Assembly (NCBI GenBank): GCA_013151975.1
Contig: JAADHG010000209.1
Coordinates: forward strand, 1-21,692
DNA length: 21,692 nt
Origin: Chlorobiota bacterium
GTDB taxonomy: Bacteria > Bacteroidota > Bacteroidia > Flavobacteriales > Flavobacteriaceae
Reading direction: 5' to 3'
The notes beneath the pieces are model-generated. The model saw only the letters and a list, made by a program, of their open reading frames with translations. It was not told the origin of the DNA and ran no database searches. The translations under genes were made by a program, and so were the position numbers. Shown here piece after piece: positions 8,690 through 16,912 of the stretch (positions are counted from its first letter, which is position 1; each line of letters begins with the position of its first letter).

Positions 8690-9318
8690 TGAAGGTAGCA
8701 GTTTTAGATATAAACGGAAAAGACACAGGTAGAAAGGTTGACCTTTCTAAAGATGTGTTTGCTATAGAGCCTAACAATCATGCGGTTTATCTTGATGTAA
8801 AGCAATATCTTGCTAATCAACGTCAAGGAACACATAAGGCTAAAGAAAGAGCAGAAATTAAAGGAAGTACACGTAAGATTAAAAAACAAAAAGGTACAGG
8901 TACTGCAAGAGCAGGAAGTATCAAGTCTGGTGTATTTAGAGGTGGTGGACGTATGTTTGGTCCAAGACCTAGAAATTATAGCTTTAAGCTAAATAAAAAT
9001 GTGAAACGTTTAGCACGTAAATCAGCATTATCAATTAAGGCTGGTGAGAAGGCAATTACAGTTTTAGAAGACTTCAATTTTGATGCTCCAAAAACTAAAA
9101 GTTTCACAGCAGTTTTGAAGGCTTTAGACCTAGAAAACAAAAAGTCTTTGTTTGTGTTGGGTGGTATAAATAATAATGTATATTTGTCGTCACGCAATTT
9201 AAAAGGGTCTGAAGTTATAAATAGCTCAGAATTAAGTACTTACAAGATTTTAAATGCAAATCAAGTAGTGCTTTTAGAAAGCTCTTTAGAAGGAATTGAA
9301 TCGAATTTAAGTAAATAG
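8689..9318 (+). CDS. rplD: 50S ribosomal protein L4
   Basis: L4 is an early-assembly 23S rRNA binder whose long loop forms part of the wall of the peptide exit tunnel. That loop is clear at about residues 60-100 ([15 protein letters not shown], then [17 protein letters not shown]). The protein is 209 aa, close to the usual 200-210. The start overlaps the rplC stop by one base, and rplW begins 6 nt after the stop. In gamma-proteobacteria L4 represses its own operon by transcription attenuation and translation block. The terminator-like hairpin ahead of rplC makes similar control plausible here but unproven. Confidence 0.97.
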   Translation: MKVAVLDINGKDTGRKVDLSKDVFAIEPNNHAVYLDVKQYLANQRQGTHKAKERAEIKGSTRKIKKQKGTGTARAGSIKSGVFRGGGRMFGPRPRNYSFKLNKNVKRLARKSALSIKAGEKAITVLEDFNFDAPKTKSFTAVLKALDLENKKSLFVLGGINNNVYLSSRNLKGSEVINSSELSTYKILNANQVVLLESSLEGIESNLSK

Positions 9319-9324
9319 AAAACC

Positions 9325-9615
9325 ATGAGTATCTTAATTAAACCGATAATCACAGAAAAAGCAACTAACGATAGCGAGTTAAACAATCGTTACAGCTTTC
9401 AAGTGAACACCAAGGCGAACAAGGTAGAAATCAAAAAAGCAATAGAAGCTTTTTACGGTGTTTCTGTAGAAAAAGTTCGTACTATAAATGTCCGTCCAGA
9501 TAGAAAAACACGTCATACAAAGACTGGAATTCAACATGGTAAAACAAATGCTGTTAAAAAAGCAATTGTACAACTGGCGGAAGGGGAAACGATTGATTTA
9601 TACGCTAACATGTAA
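9325..9615 (+). CDS. rplW: 50S ribosomal protein L23
   Basis: L23 sits at the mouth of the peptide exit tunnel and is the docking point for trigger factor and the signal recognition particle. The 96-residue length is normal. It opens with SILIKPIITEKAT, the family's KPIITEK signature, then YSFQVNTKANKVEIKKAIEAFY and the flexible loop NVRPDRKTRHTKTGIQHGKTNAVKKA. The conserved acidic residue near the N-terminus that binds trigger factor in E. coli (Glu18) probably corresponds to one of the Glu or Asp residues in SELNNRYSF, but the alignment is not certain. Gaps are 6 nt to rplD and 10 nt to rplB. Confidence 0.96.
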   Translation: MSILIKPIITEKATNDSELNNRYSFQVNTKANKVEIKKAIEAFYGVSVEKVRTINVRPDRKTRHTKTGIQHGKTNAVKKAIVQLAEGETIDLYANM

Positions 9616-9625
9616 TTAGACGAAA

Positions 9626-10453
9626 ATGTCAGTAAGAAAATTAAAACCAATCACACCAGGACAGCGATTTAGAGTAGTAAATGGGTTTGACGCCATTACT
9701 ACTGACAAGCCGGAAAAAAGCTTATTAGCTCCGAAAAAACGTTCAGGTGGTAGAAACAGTCAGGGAAAAATGACCATGCGCTATATAGGCGGAGGTCATA
9801 AGAAGAGGTATCGTATTATAGATTTTAAACGTAACAAAGCTGGTATTCCTGCTGAAGTTAAATCTATTGAATACGATCCAAACAGAACAGCGTTTATTGC
9901 GTTGTTGAACTACCAAGATGGTGAAAAAAGATACATTGTTGCTCAAAATGGACTTCAGGTTGGACAAACAGTAGTATCAGGTGATAAAAACATAGCTCCA
10001 GAGATTGGAAACGCTATGCCATTAAGCCAAATTCCTTTAGGAACAATCATTTCATGTATTGAATTACATCCAAATCAAGGTGCTGTTATGGCACGTAGTG
10101 CTGGTGCTTTTGCTCAGTTAATGGCAAGAGATGGTAAATTTGCTACAGTAAAATTACCTTCAGGTGAAACACGATTGATTCTTGTAAATTGTTTAGCTAC
10201 AATAGGAGTGGTGTCTAACTCAGACCATCAATTACTAGTATCTGGTAAAGCAGGTAGAAGCAGATGGTTAGGAAGACGTCCACGTACGAGACCAGTAGTA
10301 ATGAATCCGGTAGATCATCCAATGGGTGGTGGAGAAGGAAAATCTTCTGGTGGTCATCCACGTTCTAGAAACGGTATTCCTGCTAAAGGATATAGAACCC
10401 GTTCTAAAACAAAAGCAAGTAATAAATATATTGTAGAACGTAGAAAGAAATAA
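9626..10453 (+). CDS. rplB: 50S ribosomal protein L2
   Basis: L2 is one of the largest and most conserved 50S proteins. It is needed for subunit joining and for an active peptidyl-transferase centre. At 275 residues it has the usual length. It starts [17 protein letters not shown]. It shows [28 protein letters not shown] near the N-terminus, and [22 protein letters not shown] near the C-terminus. E. coli has DHPHGGGEG in that last block, so the second His is Met here; to my knowledge this is common in the phylum. The tail [17 protein letters not shown] is basic. rpsS follows after 3 nt. Confidence 0.98.
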   Translation: MSVRKLKPITPGQRFRVVNGFDAITTDKPEKSLLAPKKRSGGRNSQGKMTMRYIGGGHKKRYRIIDFKRNKAGIPAEVKSIEYDPNRTAFIALLNYQDGEKRYIVAQNGLQVGQTVVSGDKNIAPEIGNAMPLSQIPLGTIISCIELHPNQGAVMARSAGAFAQLMARDGKFATVKLPSGETRLILVNCLATIGVVSNSDHQLLVSGKAGRSRWLGRRPRTRPVVMNPVDHPMGGGEGKSSGGHPRSRNGIPAKGYRTRSKTKASNKYIVERRKK

Positions 10454-10456
10454 GAC

Positions 10457-10735
10457 ATGGCAAGATCATTAAAAAAAGGACCTTACGTTCATTATAAATT
10501 AGAAAAGAAAGTAGCTGCAAATGTTGAAGCTAAAAAGAAATCGGTAATCAAAACCTGGTCAAGAGCTAGTATGATTACTCCGGATTTTGTTGGACAAACA
10601 ATAGCAGTACATAATGGCCGTCAATTTGTACCAGTTTACATCACTGAAAACATGGTAGGTCATAAATTAGGAGAATTTTCACCAACACGATCATTTAGAG
10701 GTCATGCAGGTGCTAAAAATAAAGGTAAAAGATAA
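10457..10735 (+). CDS. rpsS: 30S ribosomal protein S19
   Basis: S19 forms a complex with S13 in the 30S head and contacts the A-site finger of the large subunit. The 92-residue length is standard. Diagnostic segments are [51 protein letters not shown], and [20 protein letters not shown]. It lies 3 nt after rplB and 5 nt before rplV, the same order as in E. coli. There is nothing unusual in it. Confidence 0.98.
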   Translation: MARSLKKGPYVHYKLEKKVAANVEAKKKSVIKTWSRASMITPDFVGQTIAVHNGRQFVPVYITENMVGHKLGEFSPTRSFRGHAGAKNKGKR

Positions 10736-10740
10736 GAGCA

Positions 10741-11151
10741 ATGGGAAGTCGTAAAAAACAAATGGCAGACGCTATTAAAGCAGAGAAGAAGCAAATTGCT
10801 TTTGCAAAGCTTAATAACTGTCCTACGTCACCAAGAAAAATGCGTTTAGTAGCCGATTTAGTAAGAGGTGAAAAAGTAGAGAAAGCACTTAATATTTTAA
10901 GATTCAGTCCAAAGGAAGCCTCTCGTCGTTTAGAAACATTGTTAATGTCTGCAATGGCAAACTGGCAAGCAAAAAACGAAGATGCTGATATTGAAGAAGC
11001 TGAATTATTTGTTAAAGAGATTAGAGTTGATGGTGGATCTATGTTAAAAAGATTACGTCCAGCACCTCAAGGTCGTGCACACAGAATTAGAAAAAGATCT
11101 AATCACGTAACACTCGTGCTTGGAGCTAACAGTAACACACAAAGCAATTAA
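10741..11151 (+). CDS. rplV: 50S ribosomal protein L22
   Basis: L22 is an early assembly protein whose beta-hairpin lines the peptide exit tunnel opposite L4; changes in that hairpin cause macrolide resistance elsewhere. The core [28 protein letters not shown] is typical. The hairpin region is [30 protein letters not shown] and looks unmodified. The protein is 136 aa against 110 in E. coli. The extra part is a basic N-terminal extension ([23 protein letters not shown]), which I recall in other Bacteroidota. The ATG at 10741 fits a 5-nt gap to rpsS. No better internal start preserves the extension. Confidence 0.97.
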   Translation: MGSRKKQMADAIKAEKKQIAFAKLNNCPTSPRKMRLVADLVRGEKVEKALNILRFSPKEASRRLETLLMSAMANWQAKNEDADIEEAELFVKEIRVDGGSMLKRLRPAPQGRAHRIRKRSNHVTLVLGANSNTQSN

Positions 11152-11154
11152 TAA

Positions 11155-11871
11155 ATGGGACAAAAGACAAATCCAATAGGAAATCGCCTTGGTATAATCA
11201 GAGGATGGGAATCTAACTGGTACGGAGGTAATGATTATGGAGATAAGCTTGCTGAAGACGATAAAATCAGAAAGTATATCTACGCTCGTTTATCTAAAGC
11301 TAGTGTGTCGAGAGTAATCATCGAAAGAACTCTTAAACTTGTAACCGTTACTATCACTACAGCTCGCCCAGGTATCATTATTGGTAAAGGCGGCCAAGAG
11401 GTAGACAAGTTAAAAGAAGAACTTAAAAAGATTACAGGTAAAGAAGTACAATTAAACATCTTTGAAATTAAAAGACCTGAGTTAGATTCATATTTGGTAG
11501 CTTCAAGTGTTGCTCGTCAAATAGAAAATCGTATTTCATACAAACGTGCAATTAAGATGGCTATCCAAGCTGCGATGCGTATGAATGCTGAGGGTATTAA
11601 AATTCAAATTAGTGGTCGTTTAAATGGTGCCGAAATGGCACGTAGCGAGCACTATAAAGATGGACGTATTCCTTTATCTACATTTAGAGCCGATATTGAT
11701 TATGCTTTAGTAGAAGCACATACTACTTATGGTAGATTGGGTATTAAAGTATGGATAATGAAAGGCGAAGTATATGGTAAAAGAGAACTTTCTCCGCTTG
11801 TTGGGCTATCTAAGAAGCAAGGAAAAGGTGGACGTGGTGGAAATAATAATAGATCTCGTCGTAGAAAGTAA
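11155..11871 (+). CDS. rpsC: 30S ribosomal protein S3
   Basis: S3 binds the 30S head at the mRNA entry site and helps unwind mRNA structure. The 238 aa are typical. It starts [17 protein letters not shown]. The KH domain (about 40-110) carries the GxxG loop in [21 protein letters not shown]. The C-terminal domain contains [30 protein letters not shown], then GVKVW-like [16 protein letters not shown]. It ends in a basic Gly-rich tail ([17 protein letters not shown]). It is 3 nt after rplV and 19 nt before rplP. Confidence 0.98.
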   Translation: MGQKTNPIGNRLGIIRGWESNWYGGNDYGDKLAEDDKIRKYIYARLSKASVSRVIIERTLKLVTVTITTARPGIIIGKGGQEVDKLKEELKKITGKEVQLNIFEIKRPELDSYLVASSVARQIENRISYKRAIKMAIQAAMRMNAEGIKIQISGRLNGAEMARSEHYKDGRIPLSTFRADIDYALVEAHTTYGRLGIKVWIMKGEVYGKRELSPLVGLSKKQGKGGRGGNNNRSRRRK

Positions 11872-11890
11872 TTTTTTAAATTAAAGAAAA

Positions 11891-12310
11891 ATGTTACAAC
11901 CAAAAAGAACAAAATTTCGTAAGCAACAAAAAGGGCGCATGAAAGGGAACTCAGGAAGAGGTCATTTACTTTCTAACGGAATGTTTGGTATAAAATCGCT
12001 AGACTCAAAGTTTATCACGTCACGTCAAATTGAAGCTGCACGTATTGCTGCTACACGTTACATGAAAAGAGAAGGGCAATTATGGATTAAAATATTTCCA
12101 GACAAGCCTATCACAAAAAAGCCTCTTGAAGTACGTATGGGTAAAGGTAAAGGTGCTGTTGAGTATTGGGCAGCTGTGGTTACACCAGGAAGAATTTTAT
12201 TTGAAGTTGGAGGCGTGCCTTTAGATGTTGCTAAAGAAGCATTGCGTTTAGCTGCACAAAAACTTCCAGTGAAAACTAAGTTTATCATTGCTAGAGATTT
12301 TGAAGCTTAA
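11891..12310 (+). CDS. rplP: 50S ribosomal protein L16
   Basis: L16 binds near the A-site and central protuberance of the 50S subunit and helps position tRNA. The 139-residue length is normal. Family marks are [19 protein letters not shown] at the start, then [27 protein letters not shown], and [27 protein letters not shown]. The Arg in the VRMGKGKG stretch is near the residue hydroxylated in E. coli L16; whether it is modified here cannot be seen. Gaps are 19 nt to rpsC and 12 nt to rpmC. Confidence 0.98.
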   Translation: MLQPKRTKFRKQQKGRMKGNSGRGHLLSNGMFGIKSLDSKFITSRQIEAARIAATRYMKREGQLWIKIFPDKPITKKPLEVRMGKGKGAVEYWAAVVTPGRILFEVGGVPLDVAKEALRLAAQKLPVKTKFIIARDFEA

Positions 12311-12322
12311 TTTATTGATATT

Positions 12323-12514
12323 ATGAAACAATCAGAAATTAAAGAACTATCTACAGCTGAGTTACAAGAAAAACTTGGTGAGACTAAAAAGAGTTATGCA
12401 GACCTTAAAATGGCTCATGCAATAAGCCCTCTTGAAAACCCAATTCAGTTACGTGGTTTAAGAAAAAGCGTAGCAAGAATAGCAACAGAGTTAACTAAAA
12501 GAGAAGTACAATAA
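12323..12514 (+). CDS. rpmC: 50S ribosomal protein L29
   Basis: L29 is a small helical-hairpin protein near the tunnel exit, next to L23, and takes part in nascent-chain factor docking. At 63 residues it has the usual size. The sequence MKQSEIKELSTAELQEKLGETKKSY, then AHAISPLENPIQLRGLRKSVARIATEL, is the standard two-helix pattern with the NPxxLRxLRKxIARI-like motif. It lies between rplP (12 nt) and rpsQ (17 nt), as in most bacteria. Confidence 0.95.
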   Translation: MKQSEIKELSTAELQEKLGETKKSYADLKMAHAISPLENPIQLRGLRKSVARIATELTKREVQ

Positions 12515-12531
12515 TTGTATTTAGCTGAAAG

Positions 12532-12789
12532 ATGGAAAAAAGAAACTTAAGAAAAGAACGTATAGGAGTTGTTACTAGTAACAAAATGCAAAAATCAATT
12601 GTGGTTGCTGAAGTTAAAAAAGTAAAACACCCTATGTATGGTAAGTTCGTGTTAAAAACAAAAAAATATGTTGCACACGATGAAAAAAACGACTGTAACG
12701 AAGGAGATACTGTAAAGATTATGGAAACAAGACCTTTAAGTAAATCTAAGTGTTGGAGACTAGTAGAAATAATTGAAAGAGCTAAATAA
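12532..12789 (+). CDS. rpsQ: 30S ribosomal protein S17
   Basis: S17 is a primary 16S rRNA binder of the 30S body with an OB fold. It is 85 residues long. Signature stretches are [38 protein letters not shown], and the C-terminal [23 protein letters not shown], which holds the family motif ETRPLSKxKxW. It is tightly packed: 17 nt after rpmC and only 2 nt before rplN. Confidence 0.97.
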   Translation: MEKRNLRKERIGVVTSNKMQKSIVVAEVKKVKHPMYGKFVLKTKKYVAHDEKNDCNEGDTVKIMETRPLSKSKCWRLVEIIERAK

Positions 12790-12791
12790 TT

Positions 12792-13160
12792 ATGGTACAA
12801 CAAGAATCAAGATTAAAAGTAGCTGATAACACTGGAGCAAAGGAAGTTTTAACTATCCGTGTTCTAGGTGGCACAAAAAGAAGATATGCTTCTGTTGGTG
12901 ACAAAATTGTTGTTACCGTAAAAGATGCTACTCCTAACGGAGGCATTAAAAAAGGTGAAGTTTCTACAGCAGTAGTTATTCGTACTGTAAAAGAAGTAAG
13001 ACGACCAGATGGATCATACATCAGATTTGATGATAATGCCTGTGTCCTTTTAAATCCAACTGGAGAAATGAGAGGAACACGTGTATTTGGTCCTGTGGCT
13101 AGAGAACTTCGTGACAAACAATTCATGAAAATTGTATCATTAGCACCAGAGGTGCTTTAA
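12792..13160 (+). CDS. rplN: 50S ribosomal protein L14
   Basis: L14 lies on the subunit interface of the 50S, forms bridge B8 and binds the silencing factor RsfS. The 122-residue length is standard. It starts [19 protein letters not shown], followed by [44 protein letters not shown], and the C-terminal [28 protein letters not shown]. It is among the best conserved proteins of this array. Its stop codon overlaps the possible upstream start of rplX by one base. Confidence 0.98.
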   Translation: MVQQESRLKVADNTGAKEVLTIRVLGGTKRRYASVGDKIVVTVKDATPNGGIKKGEVSTAVVIRTVKEVRRPDGSYIRFDDNACVLLNPTGEMRGTRVFGPVARELRDKQFMKIVSLAPEVL

Positions 13161-13486
13161 TGCAAAATAGTAAGATGGGAAAGCTTAAAATAAAATCAGG
13201 AGATACAGTAAAAGTAATTGCTGGAGACCATAAAGGATCAGAAGGTAAAGTACTTAAAGTATTAATAGATAAGAATAAAGCGATAGTAGAAGGTGTTAAT
13301 ATGGTAAAAAAACATATGAAACCTAATGCTCAAAATCCTCAAGGAGGAATCGTAGAAAAAGAAGCATCTATTCAAATTTCAAACTTATCGTTGTTAACTT
13401 CAAAAGGAGAAACAACAAGAATTGGATATAGAATGGAAGGCGATAAGAAAGTAAGATTTGCAATAAAATCTAATGAAGTAATATAA
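13160..13486 (+). CDS. rplX: 50S ribosomal protein L24
   Basis: L24 is an assembly initiator that binds the 5' domain of 23S rRNA. Its KOW motif is plain: [25 protein letters not shown]. The middle [30 protein letters not shown] is also typical. Two starts are possible. ATG 13160 overlaps the rplN stop (TAATG), as at rplC-rplD, and gives 108 aa. ATG 13175 gives 103 aa, beginning [10 protein letters not shown], which fits the usual family N-terminus better. I list the longer form because of the overlap, but the shorter is about equally likely. Confidence 0.93.
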   Translation: MQNSKMGKLKIKSGDTVKVIAGDHKGSEGKVLKVLIDKNKAIVEGVNMVKKHMKPNAQNPQGGIVEKEASIQISNLSLLTSKGETTRIGYRMEGDKKVRFAIKSNEVI

Positions 13487-13491
13487 TAGTT

Positions 13492-14043
13492 ATGGCTTAT
13501 ATTCCAAGATTAAAACAAGAGTACAAGAACAAGGTAGTTTCTGCTCTTACAGAAGAATTCGGATATAAAAATGTAATGCAAGTACCAAAACTTTCTAAGA
13601 TAGTTTTATCTAGAGGTGTTGGTGGAGCAGTTGCAGACAAAAAGTTAATCGACTATGCATTAGACGAGATGACAAAAATATCTGGGCAAAAAGCTATTGC
13701 TACAATATCTAAAAAGGATGTTGCATCATTTAAATTACGTAAAGGTATGCCAATTGGTGCTAAAGTTACTTTAAGAGGTGAGCAAATGTATGAGTTTTTA
13801 GACCGTTTAGTAACGTCTTCATTACCACGTGTAAGAGACTTTGGCGGTATTAAAGCAACTGGTTTTGATGGTAGAGGTAATTACAGTTTAGGGATTACTG
13901 AACAAATTATATTTCCAGAGATTGATATCGATAAGGTAAACAAAATCGCTGGTATGGATATTACATTTGTTACTACTGCTGATACAGATAAAGAAGCAAA
14001 ATCATTATTAACAGAATTAGGATTACCTTTTAAAAAGAACTAG
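13492..14043 (+). CDS. rplE: 50S ribosomal protein L5
   Basis: L5 binds 5S rRNA in the central protuberance and contacts the P-site tRNA. The 183 aa match the family (about 180). Recognisable blocks are [69 protein letters not shown], and [21 protein letters not shown]. It is 5 nt after rplX and 2 nt before rpsN. In E. coli the S8 repressor site lies at the rplX-rplE junction. The 5-nt gap here leaves little room for a separate element. Confidence 0.98.
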   Translation: MAYIPRLKQEYKNKVVSALTEEFGYKNVMQVPKLSKIVLSRGVGGAVADKKLIDYALDEMTKISGQKAIATISKKDVASFKLRKGMPIGAKVTLRGEQMYEFLDRLVTSSLPRVRDFGGIKATGFDGRGNYSLGITEQIIFPEIDIDKVNKIAGMDITFVTTADTDKEAKSLLTELGLPFKKN

Positions 14044-14045
14044 TT

Positions 14046-14322
14046 ATGGCTAAAGAATCAATGAAAGCCCGCGAGGTGAAGAGAGCTAAAACAGTAGCTA
14101 AAAATGCAGAGAAACGTAATGCTGCAAAATTTTTCCTATAGTGGAGATTACGAAGCATTACAAAAGTTACCTAAAAATGCATCACCAGTTCGTATGCATA
14201 ACCGTTGCAAATTAACAGGAAGACCAAAAGGTTACATGCGTAACTTTGGAATTTCTCGTGTTATGTTTAGAGAAATGGCTAATAAAGGATTAATTCCTGG
14301 TGTTAGAAAAGCAAGTTGGTAA
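14046..14322 (+). CDS. rpsN: 30S ribosomal protein S14, apparent frameshift
   Basis: S14 is a late-assembly protein of the 30S head. Reading from ATG 14046 (2 nt after rplE) gives the normal zinc-free S14 N-terminus [20 protein letters not shown], then [11 protein letters not shown] and a TAG at 14139-14141. The rest, [20 protein letters not shown] through [11 protein letters not shown], is in the +1 frame to the stop at 14322. The break lies between about 14118 and 14143, in GCAAAATTTTTCCTATAG. The gene spans 277 nt, against 270 for the usual 89-aa form. Compared with the expected KALKEAGDYE, about 13 nt stand where 6 would be normal. An internal ATG at 14104 could give 72 aa, but lacking the true N-terminus. 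A sequencing or assembly error, a second copy elsewhere, or +1 slippage on TTTTT are the options. Confidence 0.85.
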
Positions 14323-14331
14323 AATTATAAA

Positions 14332-14369
14332 TTGGTTTTAGGTTCAAGAAATAGTTTTTTGAAAACCAA
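14332..14369 (+). promoter_or_regulatory. Hairpin in the rpsN-rpsH gap
   Basis: TTGGTTTT (14332-14339) pairs with AAAACCAA (14362-14369) across a 22-nt loop. An inner TTCAA/TTGAA pairing is an alternative. No T-run follows, so it is not an intrinsic terminator for the plus strand. The 65-nt gap is unusual in an array where neighbours are 2-20 nt apart, and it directly precedes rpsH, whose product S8 is the spc-operon repressor in E. coli. A regulatory role is inference only. Confidence 0.4.
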
Positions 14370-14387
14370 AACCGCAAATTAATAGAT

Positions 14388-14786
14388 ATGTACACAGATC
14401 CAATAGCGGATTACCTTACAAGACTTAGAAATGCAATTGGTGCCAACCATAGAGTGGTTGAGATTCCTGCATCTAACTTAAAGAAAGAAATTACAAGAAT
14501 ATTATTCGATCAAGGATATATTTTAAGTTACAAGTTCGATGATTCTTCAGTACAAGGCACAATTAAAATAGCCTTAAAGTACACGAAAGAAACCAAAGAG
14601 TCGGTAATTAAAAAAATCCAAAGAATAAGTAAACCAGGTTTACGTAAATACGCAAGTTCAAAAGAACTACCTAGAATCCTTAATGGTCTTGGTATTGCCA
14701 TAGTTTCTACTTCTCATGGAGTAATGACAGGTAAACAAGCTCAAAGAGAAAATGTAGGTGGTGAAGTATTGTGTTACGTTTACTAA
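14388..14786 (+). CDS. rpsH: 30S ribosomal protein S8
   Basis: S8 binds helix 21 of 16S rRNA and is essential for central-domain assembly. The 132 residues match the family. It starts YTDPIADYLTRLRNAIGANHRVVEIPASNLKKEI. The C-terminal part has RISKPGLRKYASSKELPRILNGLGIAIVSTSHGVMT, then GGEVLCYVY, where the STSxGVMT and GGE-CYV signatures are clear. It follows the 65-nt hairpin-containing gap and precedes rplF by 17 nt. S8 regulates the spc operon in E. coli; the hairpin just ahead of this gene is a possible but untested target. Confidence 0.98.
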   Translation: MYTDPIADYLTRLRNAIGANHRVVEIPASNLKKEITRILFDQGYILSYKFDDSSVQGTIKIALKYTKETKESVIKKIQRISKPGLRKYASSKELPRILNGLGIAIVSTSHGVMTGKQAQRENVGGEVLCYVY

Positions 14787-14803
14787 TTTAAAGCCGAAAA
14801 GAA

Positions 14804-15346
14804 ATGTCAAGAATAGGAAATAATCCAGTAGCCATTCCAGAAGGCGTAACAGTAGATATTAAAGAAAATATCGTAACTGTTAAAGGTAAATTAGGAGAAT
14901 TAACTCAAAATTTTGATTCTATTGAAATTAAAGTAGAAGATGGAAACGTTTTGGTAACGCGTTCTTCAGATACAAAAGATCAAAAAGCAAAGCATGGTTT
15001 ATACAGATCATTGATGCATAATATGATTGAAGGTGTATCTAAAGGATGGACTAAAGAGTTAGAATTGGTAGGAGTAGGATATAGAGCTAGTAATCAAGGA
15101 CAAAAACTTGATTTAGCTTTAGGATTTTCTCACAATATTGTTTTAAGTATAGCTCCAGAAGTTAAAATTGAAACAGTTTCAGAAAAAGGAAAGAATCCTA
15201 TTATAAAGTTAACATCTCACGACAAACAACTTGTAGGTCAAGTAGCAGCTAAGATTCGTGGTTTTAGACCACCAGAACCTTACAAAGGAAAAGGCGTTAA
15301 GTTTGTTGGTGAACAAATAAGAAGAAAAGCAGGTAAATCAGCTTAA
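14804..15346 (+). CDS. rplF: 50S ribosomal protein L6
   Basis: L6 is a two-domain protein near the factor-binding region and sarcin-ricin loop of the 50S subunit. The 180-residue length is typical. It begins SRIGNNPVAIPEGVTVDIKEN. The conserved linker is HGLYRSLMHNMIEGVSKGWTKELELVGVGYRA. The C-terminal signature is QVAAKIRGFRPPEPYKGKGVKF, followed by GEQIRRKAGKSA, which matches the usual RxPEPYKGKGI pattern. Gaps are 17 nt to rpsH and 10 nt to rplR. Confidence 0.98.
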   Translation: MSRIGNNPVAIPEGVTVDIKENIVTVKGKLGELTQNFDSIEIKVEDGNVLVTRSSDTKDQKAKHGLYRSLMHNMIEGVSKGWTKELELVGVGYRASNQGQKLDLALGFSHNIVLSIAPEVKIETVSEKGKNPIIKLTSHDKQLVGQVAAKIRGFRPPEPYKGKGVKFVGEQIRRKAGKSA

Positions 15347-15356
15347 TAATTAAGTT

Positions 15357-15710
15357 ATGGCATTAACAAAGACCGATAGAAGACAAAGAATAAAAAACAG
15401 AATTCGTAAAATAGTTTCAGGTACTGAAACTAAACCAAGACTATCTGTTTTTAGAAGCAATAAAGAAATTTATGCTCAAATAGTAGATGATGTAACTGGT
15501 AAAACTATTAGTGCAGCATCTTCAAGAGATAAAGATATTAATGCTAAAGGAACTAAAATAGAAGTAGCTGCTTTAGTAGGAAAGTCTGTTGCTGAAAAAG
15601 CTATTAAAGCAGGTGTAACAAACATTTCTTTTGATAGAGGTGGATATTTATACCATGGTAGAGTAAAATCATTAGCTGACGGAGCTAGAGAAGCAGGACT
15701 TAAATTTTAA
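15357..15710 (+). CDS. rplR: 50S ribosomal protein L18
   Basis: L18 binds 5S rRNA in the central protuberance together with L5. It is 117 residues long, as in E. coli. The basic N-terminus [21 protein letters not shown], then [19 protein letters not shown], and the C-terminal [28 protein letters not shown], are standard family blocks. The FDRGGxxYHGRVKALAD-type motif is nearly exact. It is 10 nt after rplF and 6 nt before rpsE. Confidence 0.98.
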   Translation: MALTKTDRRQRIKNRIRKIVSGTETKPRLSVFRSNKEIYAQIVDDVTGKTISAASSRDKDINAKGTKIEVAALVGKSVAEKAIKAGVTNISFDRGGYLYHGRVKSLADGAREAGLKF

Positions 15711-15716
15711 GAAATT

Positions 15717-16241
15717 ATGTATCAAAAATACAAAAGCGCAGAGTTAGTAAAGCCAAGTGGATTAGATCTTAAAGATCGTTTAGTTGGAGTGCAAAGGGTT
15801 ACTAAAGTAACTAAAGGTGGTAGAGCATTTGGTTTCTCGGCAATCGTTGTGATTGGTGATGAAGCAGGTGTTGTAGGACATGGTTTAGGAAAGTCTAAAG
15901 ACGTTGCTAGTGCAATTGCAAAAGCGGTAGAAGATGCTAAGAAAAACCTAGTTCGTATTCCTTTAATTAAAGGAACATTACCTCATGAGCAAAAAGGTAA
16001 ATACGGTGGAGCAAGAGTAAACATTATTCCTGCAGCTCCTGGTACAGGAGTTATTGCTGGTGGAGCTGTAAGAACAGTATTAGAAGCAGTTGGAGTTCAC
16101 GATGTATTATCAAAATCTCAAGGTTCATCAAACCCTCATAACGTAGTAAAAGCAACATTTGATGCTTTATTACAATTAAGAGACGCTAGAACGATAGCTA
16201 AAAATAGAGGTATTTCTCTAGAAAAAGTTTTTAACGGATAA
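15717..16241 (+). CDS. rpsE: 30S ribosomal protein S5
   Basis: S5 lies at the mRNA entry channel next to S3 and S4 and affects decoding accuracy; spectinomycin resistance maps to its N-terminal loop. The protein is 174 residues. The dsRBD-like N-terminal domain reads [28 protein letters not shown], with the loop VTKGGR in wild-type form. The C-terminal domain has [43 protein letters not shown]. It follows rplR by 6 nt and precedes rpmD by 11 nt. Confidence 0.98.
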   Translation: MYQKYKSAELVKPSGLDLKDRLVGVQRVTKVTKGGRAFGFSAIVVIGDEAGVVGHGLGKSKDVASAIAKAVEDAKKNLVRIPLIKGTLPHEQKGKYGGARVNIIPAAPGTGVIAGGAVRTVLEAVGVHDVLSKSQGSSNPHNVVKATFDALLQLRDARTIAKNRGISLEKVFNG

Positions 16242-16252
16242 TTAAGGATAAG

Positions 16253-16432
16253 ATGGCTAAGATCAAAGTAACAAAACAAAGAAGTGCGATTAATCGATCA
16301 TTAAGACAAAAAAGAACTCTAGAAGCTCTTGGTTTAAGAAAGATTGGTCAAACAGTAGAACATGATGCCACTCCAAACATCCTTGGTATGGTTAATAAAG
16401 TTAAACATTTAGTTTCTGTAGAAGAAGCTTAA
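16253..16432 (+). CDS. rpmD: 50S ribosomal protein L30
   Basis: L30 is a small 50S protein. The gene is short (59 aa plus stop) but unmistakable: it begins MAKIKVTKQRSAINRSLRQK and continues RTLEALGLRKIGQTVEHDAT, then PNILGMVNKVKHLVSVEEA. The IKVTxxRSxI start, the GLRKIGQ motif and the central -TPxxxGMVxKVxHLV pattern are typical. It lies exactly where L30 is expected, 11 nt after rpsE and 13 nt before rplO. L30 is missing in some bacteria but present here. Confidence 0.96.
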   Translation: MAKIKVTKQRSAINRSLRQKRTLEALGLRKIGQTVEHDATPNILGMVNKVKHLVSVEEA

Positions 16433-16445
16433 AAATAAAACTGGA

Positions 16446-16898
16446 ATGGATTTAAGTAATTTAAAACCTGCAGAAGGTTCAGTTAAAAATAATAGTAAAC
16501 GTATAGGTAGAGGACAAGGCTCTGGAAAAGGTGGTACTTCAACAAGAGGTCACAAAGGAGCTAAGTCACGTTCTGGTTATTCTAGAAAAATTGGTTTTGA
16601 AGGTGGGCAAATGCCACTTCAAAGACGTGTACCAAAATTTGGTTTTACTAACATTAATCGTAAAGAATATCAAGGTATTAATCTGGATACTTTACAACAA
16701 ATGGTTGATGATAAGAAAATAAAAGGCACTGTTGATTTAGATACAATAATCGCTTTTCGTTTAGCTGGTAAAAATGAACTGGTTAAAATATTAGGAAGAG
16801 GAGAATTAAAAGCTAAATTAAAAGTATCTGCTCATAAATTTACTGCTTCAGCAAAAGCTGCTATTGAAGCTGCTGGAGGAGAAGCTGTAACTTTATAA
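16446..16898 (+). CDS. rplO: 50S ribosomal protein L15
   Basis: L15 is a late-intermediate 50S assembly protein that threads through 23S rRNA. The 150 residues fit the family (about 145-150). The Gly- and basic-rich N-terminal extension SKRIGRGQGSGKGGTSTRGH, then KGAKSRSGYSRKIGFEGGQM, is its hallmark. PLQRRVPKFGFTN follows. The C-terminal part, LKVSAHKFTASAKAAIEAAGGEAVTL, matches the usual VKGxxFSxSAxxAIExAGG pattern. It is 13 nt after rpmD and 14 nt before secY. Confidence 0.97.
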   Translation: MDLSNLKPAEGSVKNNSKRIGRGQGSGKGGTSTRGHKGAKSRSGYSRKIGFEGGQMPLQRRVPKFGFTNINRKEYQGINLDTLQQMVDDKKIKGTVDLDTIIAFRLAGKNELVKILGRGELKAKLKVSAHKFTASAKAAIEAAGGEAVTL

Positions 16899-16912
16899 GA
16901 CCCTATTAGACT

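Noticed and set aside
8704..9197. Minus- and plus-strand frames of 60-73 codons within rplD
   Set aside because: They are shadows of the L4 gene; the real frame matches the family over its full length.
12495..13126. Minus-strand frames of 102 and 114 codons opposite rpsQ and rplN
   Set aside because: They are long by chance, opposite highly conserved genes, with no start context or homology that I recognise.
14104..14322. Treating the 72-codon frame as a complete short S14 gene
   Set aside because: The canonical S14 N-terminus lies just upstream in another frame. The first dozen residues of the short frame are unlike S14, so a frameshift explains it better.
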